A DNA stretch of 64,000 bases from the NCBI RefSeq assembly GCF_001730315.1, contig NZ_MIKC01000039.1, positions 62,001 through 126,000 on the forward strand. Direction: 5' to 3'. How positions within the stretch are numbered: position 1 is the stretch's first letter; every line of letters starts with the position of its first letter. This stretch comes from Enterococcus ureilyticus (GTDB lineage: Bacteria > Bacillota > Bacilli > Lactobacillales > Enterococcaceae). This document shows positions 62,580-64,000 of the stretch, one piece after another. The notes beneath the pieces were generated by a model that was not told where the DNA came from, searched no databases, and was given only the letters and a program-made list of their open reading frames with translations. Position numbers and translations under genes: made by a program.

Positions 62580-63002
62580 GTGGCAAAAAAAGTAGAAAAA
62601 TTAGTTAAATTGCAAATTCCTGCAGGTAAAGCAACACCAGCTCCACCAGTAGGTCCAGCATTAGGTCAAGCGGGTATCAACATTATGGGATTCACTAAAG
62701 AATTCAACGCTCGTACAGCTGATCAAGCTGGTTTAATCATTCCAGTAGTAATTTCTGTATATGAAGACCGTTCATTTACATTTATTACGAAAACACCACC
62801 AGCTGCAGTATTATTGAAAAAAGCTGCAAAAATCGAAAAAGGTTCTGGTGAGCCAAACAAAAATAAAGTAGCGAATGTTTCTAAAGAACAAGTGAAAGAA
62901 ATCGCTGAACTTAAAATGGCAGACCTAAACGCAGCAGACGTTGAAGCGGCTATGCGCATGGTTGAAGGAACTGCAAGAAGCATGGGAATCACTGTAGGAT
63001 AA
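62580..63002 (+). CDS. rplK: 50S ribosomal protein L11
   Basis: A 140-residue protein of the GTPase-associated centre. N-terminal [20 protein letters not shown] is conserved, and the C-terminal RNA-binding domain ends in [13 protein letters not shown] start with AAGGAGG 8 bp upstream. Followed by rplA. Confidence 0.98.
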   Translation: MAKKVEKLVKLQIPAGKATPAPPVGPALGQAGINIMGFTKEFNARTADQAGLIIPVVISVYEDRSFTFITKTPPAAVLLKKAAKIEKGSGEPNKNKVANVSKEQVKEIAELKMADLNAADVEAAMRMVEGTARSMGITVG

Positions 63003-63067
63003 TTTTTTATTCTAAGGAACCCAAAGAAGTAGCTTCTCAGTTTATTTCATATTTAAAGATATGAATT

Positions 63068-63097
63068 ACGTGGGAGGTTCGACCGTTATAACCACAA
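63068..63097 (+). promoter_or_regulatory. L1-binding-site-like stem-loop upstream of rplA
   Basis: GTGG (63070-63073) pairs with CCAC (63092-63095) around an inner GGT-TCG-ACC hairpin. The outer stem is the same as before rplK, and the inner stem has different bases that still pair. Confidence 0.55.
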
Positions 63098-63113
63098 TCA
63101 AGGAGGAAACAAA

Positions 63114-63803
63114 ATGGCTAAAAAAAGCAAAAAAATGCAAGATGCATTAAAAAAAGTTGAAGCAACAAAAGTTTACCCTGTAGCAGAAGCGATCGCTTTG
63201 GCTAAAGATACAAATATTGCAAAATTTGACGCAACTGTTGAAGTTGCTTACCGTCTAAATGTAGACCCTAAAAAAGCAGACCAACAAATCCGTGGTGCAG
63301 TAGTATTACCAAACGGAACTGGTAAAACACAAAGCGTTTTAGTTTTCGCTAAAGGCGATAAAGCCAAAGAAGCTGAAGCAGCTGGTGCTGATTACGTAGG
63401 TGACGCTGACATGGTTCAAAAAATCCAAGGTGGATGGTTTGGATTTGACGTAGTAGTAGCAACTCCAGACATGATGGCTGAAGTTGGTAAATTAGGTCGT
63501 GTCTTAGGTCCTAAAGGCCTTATGCCCAACCCTAAAACTGGTACTGTAACAATGGACGTAACAAAAGCTGTTAATGAAGTAAAAGCTGGTAAAGTAACGT
63601 ACCGTGTTGATAAAGCTGGAAACATCCATGTACCAATCGGTAAAGTTTCATTTGATAATGAAAAATTACTAGAAAACTTCAACACAATCAACGATGTATT
63701 GTTGAAAGCTAAACCATCAGCAGCAAAAGGTCAATATATCAAAAACATTTCAGTAACAACTACATTTGGACCTGGAATCCACGTTGACCAAGCTTCATTT
63801 TAA
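63114..63803 (+). CDS. rplA: 50S ribosomal protein L1
   Basis: A 229-residue protein of the ribosomal L1 stalk. Conserved [18 protein letters not shown] is present, followed by [18 protein letters not shown] precedes the ATG. L1 is also the usual autogenous repressor of the L11 operon. Confidence 0.98.
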   Translation: MAKKSKKMQDALKKVEATKVYPVAEAIALAKDTNIAKFDATVEVAYRLNVDPKKADQQIRGAVVLPNGTGKTQSVLVFAKGDKAKEAEAAGADYVGDADMVQKIQGGWFGFDVVVATPDMMAEVGKLGRVLGPKGLMPNPKTGTVTMDVTKAVNEVKAGKVTYRVDKAGNIHVPIGKVSFDNEKLLENFNTINDVLLKAKPSAAKGQYIKNISVTTTFGPGIHVDQASF

Positions 63804-63850
63804 TTAGCAAAGCTAGTTCATGAAACTAGACAATTAGAAATTTTACTTGA

Positions 63851-63883
63851 CTCAACTACCTTTCCCGTGGTAAGGTAGTTGAG
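63851..63883 (+). terminator. hairpin between rplA and the L10 leader
   Basis: A perfect 12-bp stem CTCAACTACCTT / AAGGTAGTTGAG with a 9-nt loop, but without a following T run, so termination efficiency is uncertain. Confidence 0.5.
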
Positions 63884-63889
63884 GTTAAT

Positions 63890-64000
63890 AATTAACTGTA
63901 CCGAAGACAGTAGGTGACGTAAGTCTTAATTTCCTACCGAGGACAATTGTTGATACATACAATTACGTCCCTCTATGTCAACGGTGGCATGGAGTTTTGT
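63890..64000 (+). ncRNA. ribosomal protein L10 leader RNA (3' end beyond window)
   Basis: The segment with ACCGAAGACAGTAGGTGACG, CTTAATTTCCTACCGAGGAC and ACGTCCCTCTATGTC matches the conserved L10 leader that L10-L12 bind to repress rplJ-rplL. rplJ itself would start beyond the right edge. Confidence 0.88.

Overview
The window is chromosomal DNA of a low-GC Gram-positive bacterium. Protein families and synteny (dnaX-operon recR, tmk-darA-holB-ricT-yabA-rsmI, dltXABCD, ahpCF, rpmG-secE-nusG, rplK-rplA with an L10 leader) point to Enterococcus. The crtN-crtM carotenoid pair suggests a pigmented or E. haemoperoxidus/moraviensis-like species rather than typical E. faecalis; this species placement is inference. 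No rRNA, tRNA or CRISPR array was seen.

Layout. 1-4510: right end of an integrative and conjugative element (VirB6/TrbL-like protein, lysozyme-CHAP hydrolase, lipoprotein, DUF3173 protein, tyrosine integrase) abutting recR. 4552-11512: recR, an LPXTG adhesin, then the tmk-darA-holB-ricT-yabA-rsmI replication and housekeeping block. 11849-13422: amtB-glnK. 13481-17229: an HD-domain protein and dinB behind a promoter with a LexA-type SOS box, then a photolyase. 17295-21297 (minus strand): an SDR, nrdG and nrdD, with two NrdR boxes upstream of nrdD. 21607-29243: a BceAB-type ABC transporter followed by dltXABCD, so two envelope-defence functions lie side by side. 29657-37901: an M42 peptidase, DUF975 protein, MBL hydrolase, lipoate ligase, crtN-crtM, an O-methyltransferase and an HhH-GPD protein. 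37985-44467: a DUF915 hydrolase, ahpC and a domain-rearranged ahpF, a DEDDh exonuclease, exodeoxyribonuclease III and a ClC-like transporter.

44498-50704 is the most accessory-looking stretch. It starts with a decayed 5' copy of the Gfo/Idh gene that is intact at 50705. It then holds an orphan gene, gene debris, two diverged copies of a roughly 100-nt structured element with a potential pseudoknot, and a type VII secretion LXG toxin module: two small helical partners, a toxin with a TelC-like C-terminus, three membrane-anchored TipC-like immunity paralogues and a decaying fourth.

50705-62326: Gfo/Idh, murB, a CBS-ACT protein (CbpA-like), rpmG, secE, nusG, a second DUF915 protein, a broken LacI regulator, a divergent RpiR regulator facing an oligopeptide-binding lipoprotein plus M42 and M55 peptidases (a likely D-peptide scavenging unit), sdaAA-sdaAB and a small secreted protein. 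62438-64000: rplK-rplA with two similar stem-loops before the two genes, then the L10 leader RNA. A covarying intergenic hairpin repeat occurs four times (about 11.5, 29.3, 31.7 and 42.1 kb), and one copy is interrupted by a further palindromic element.
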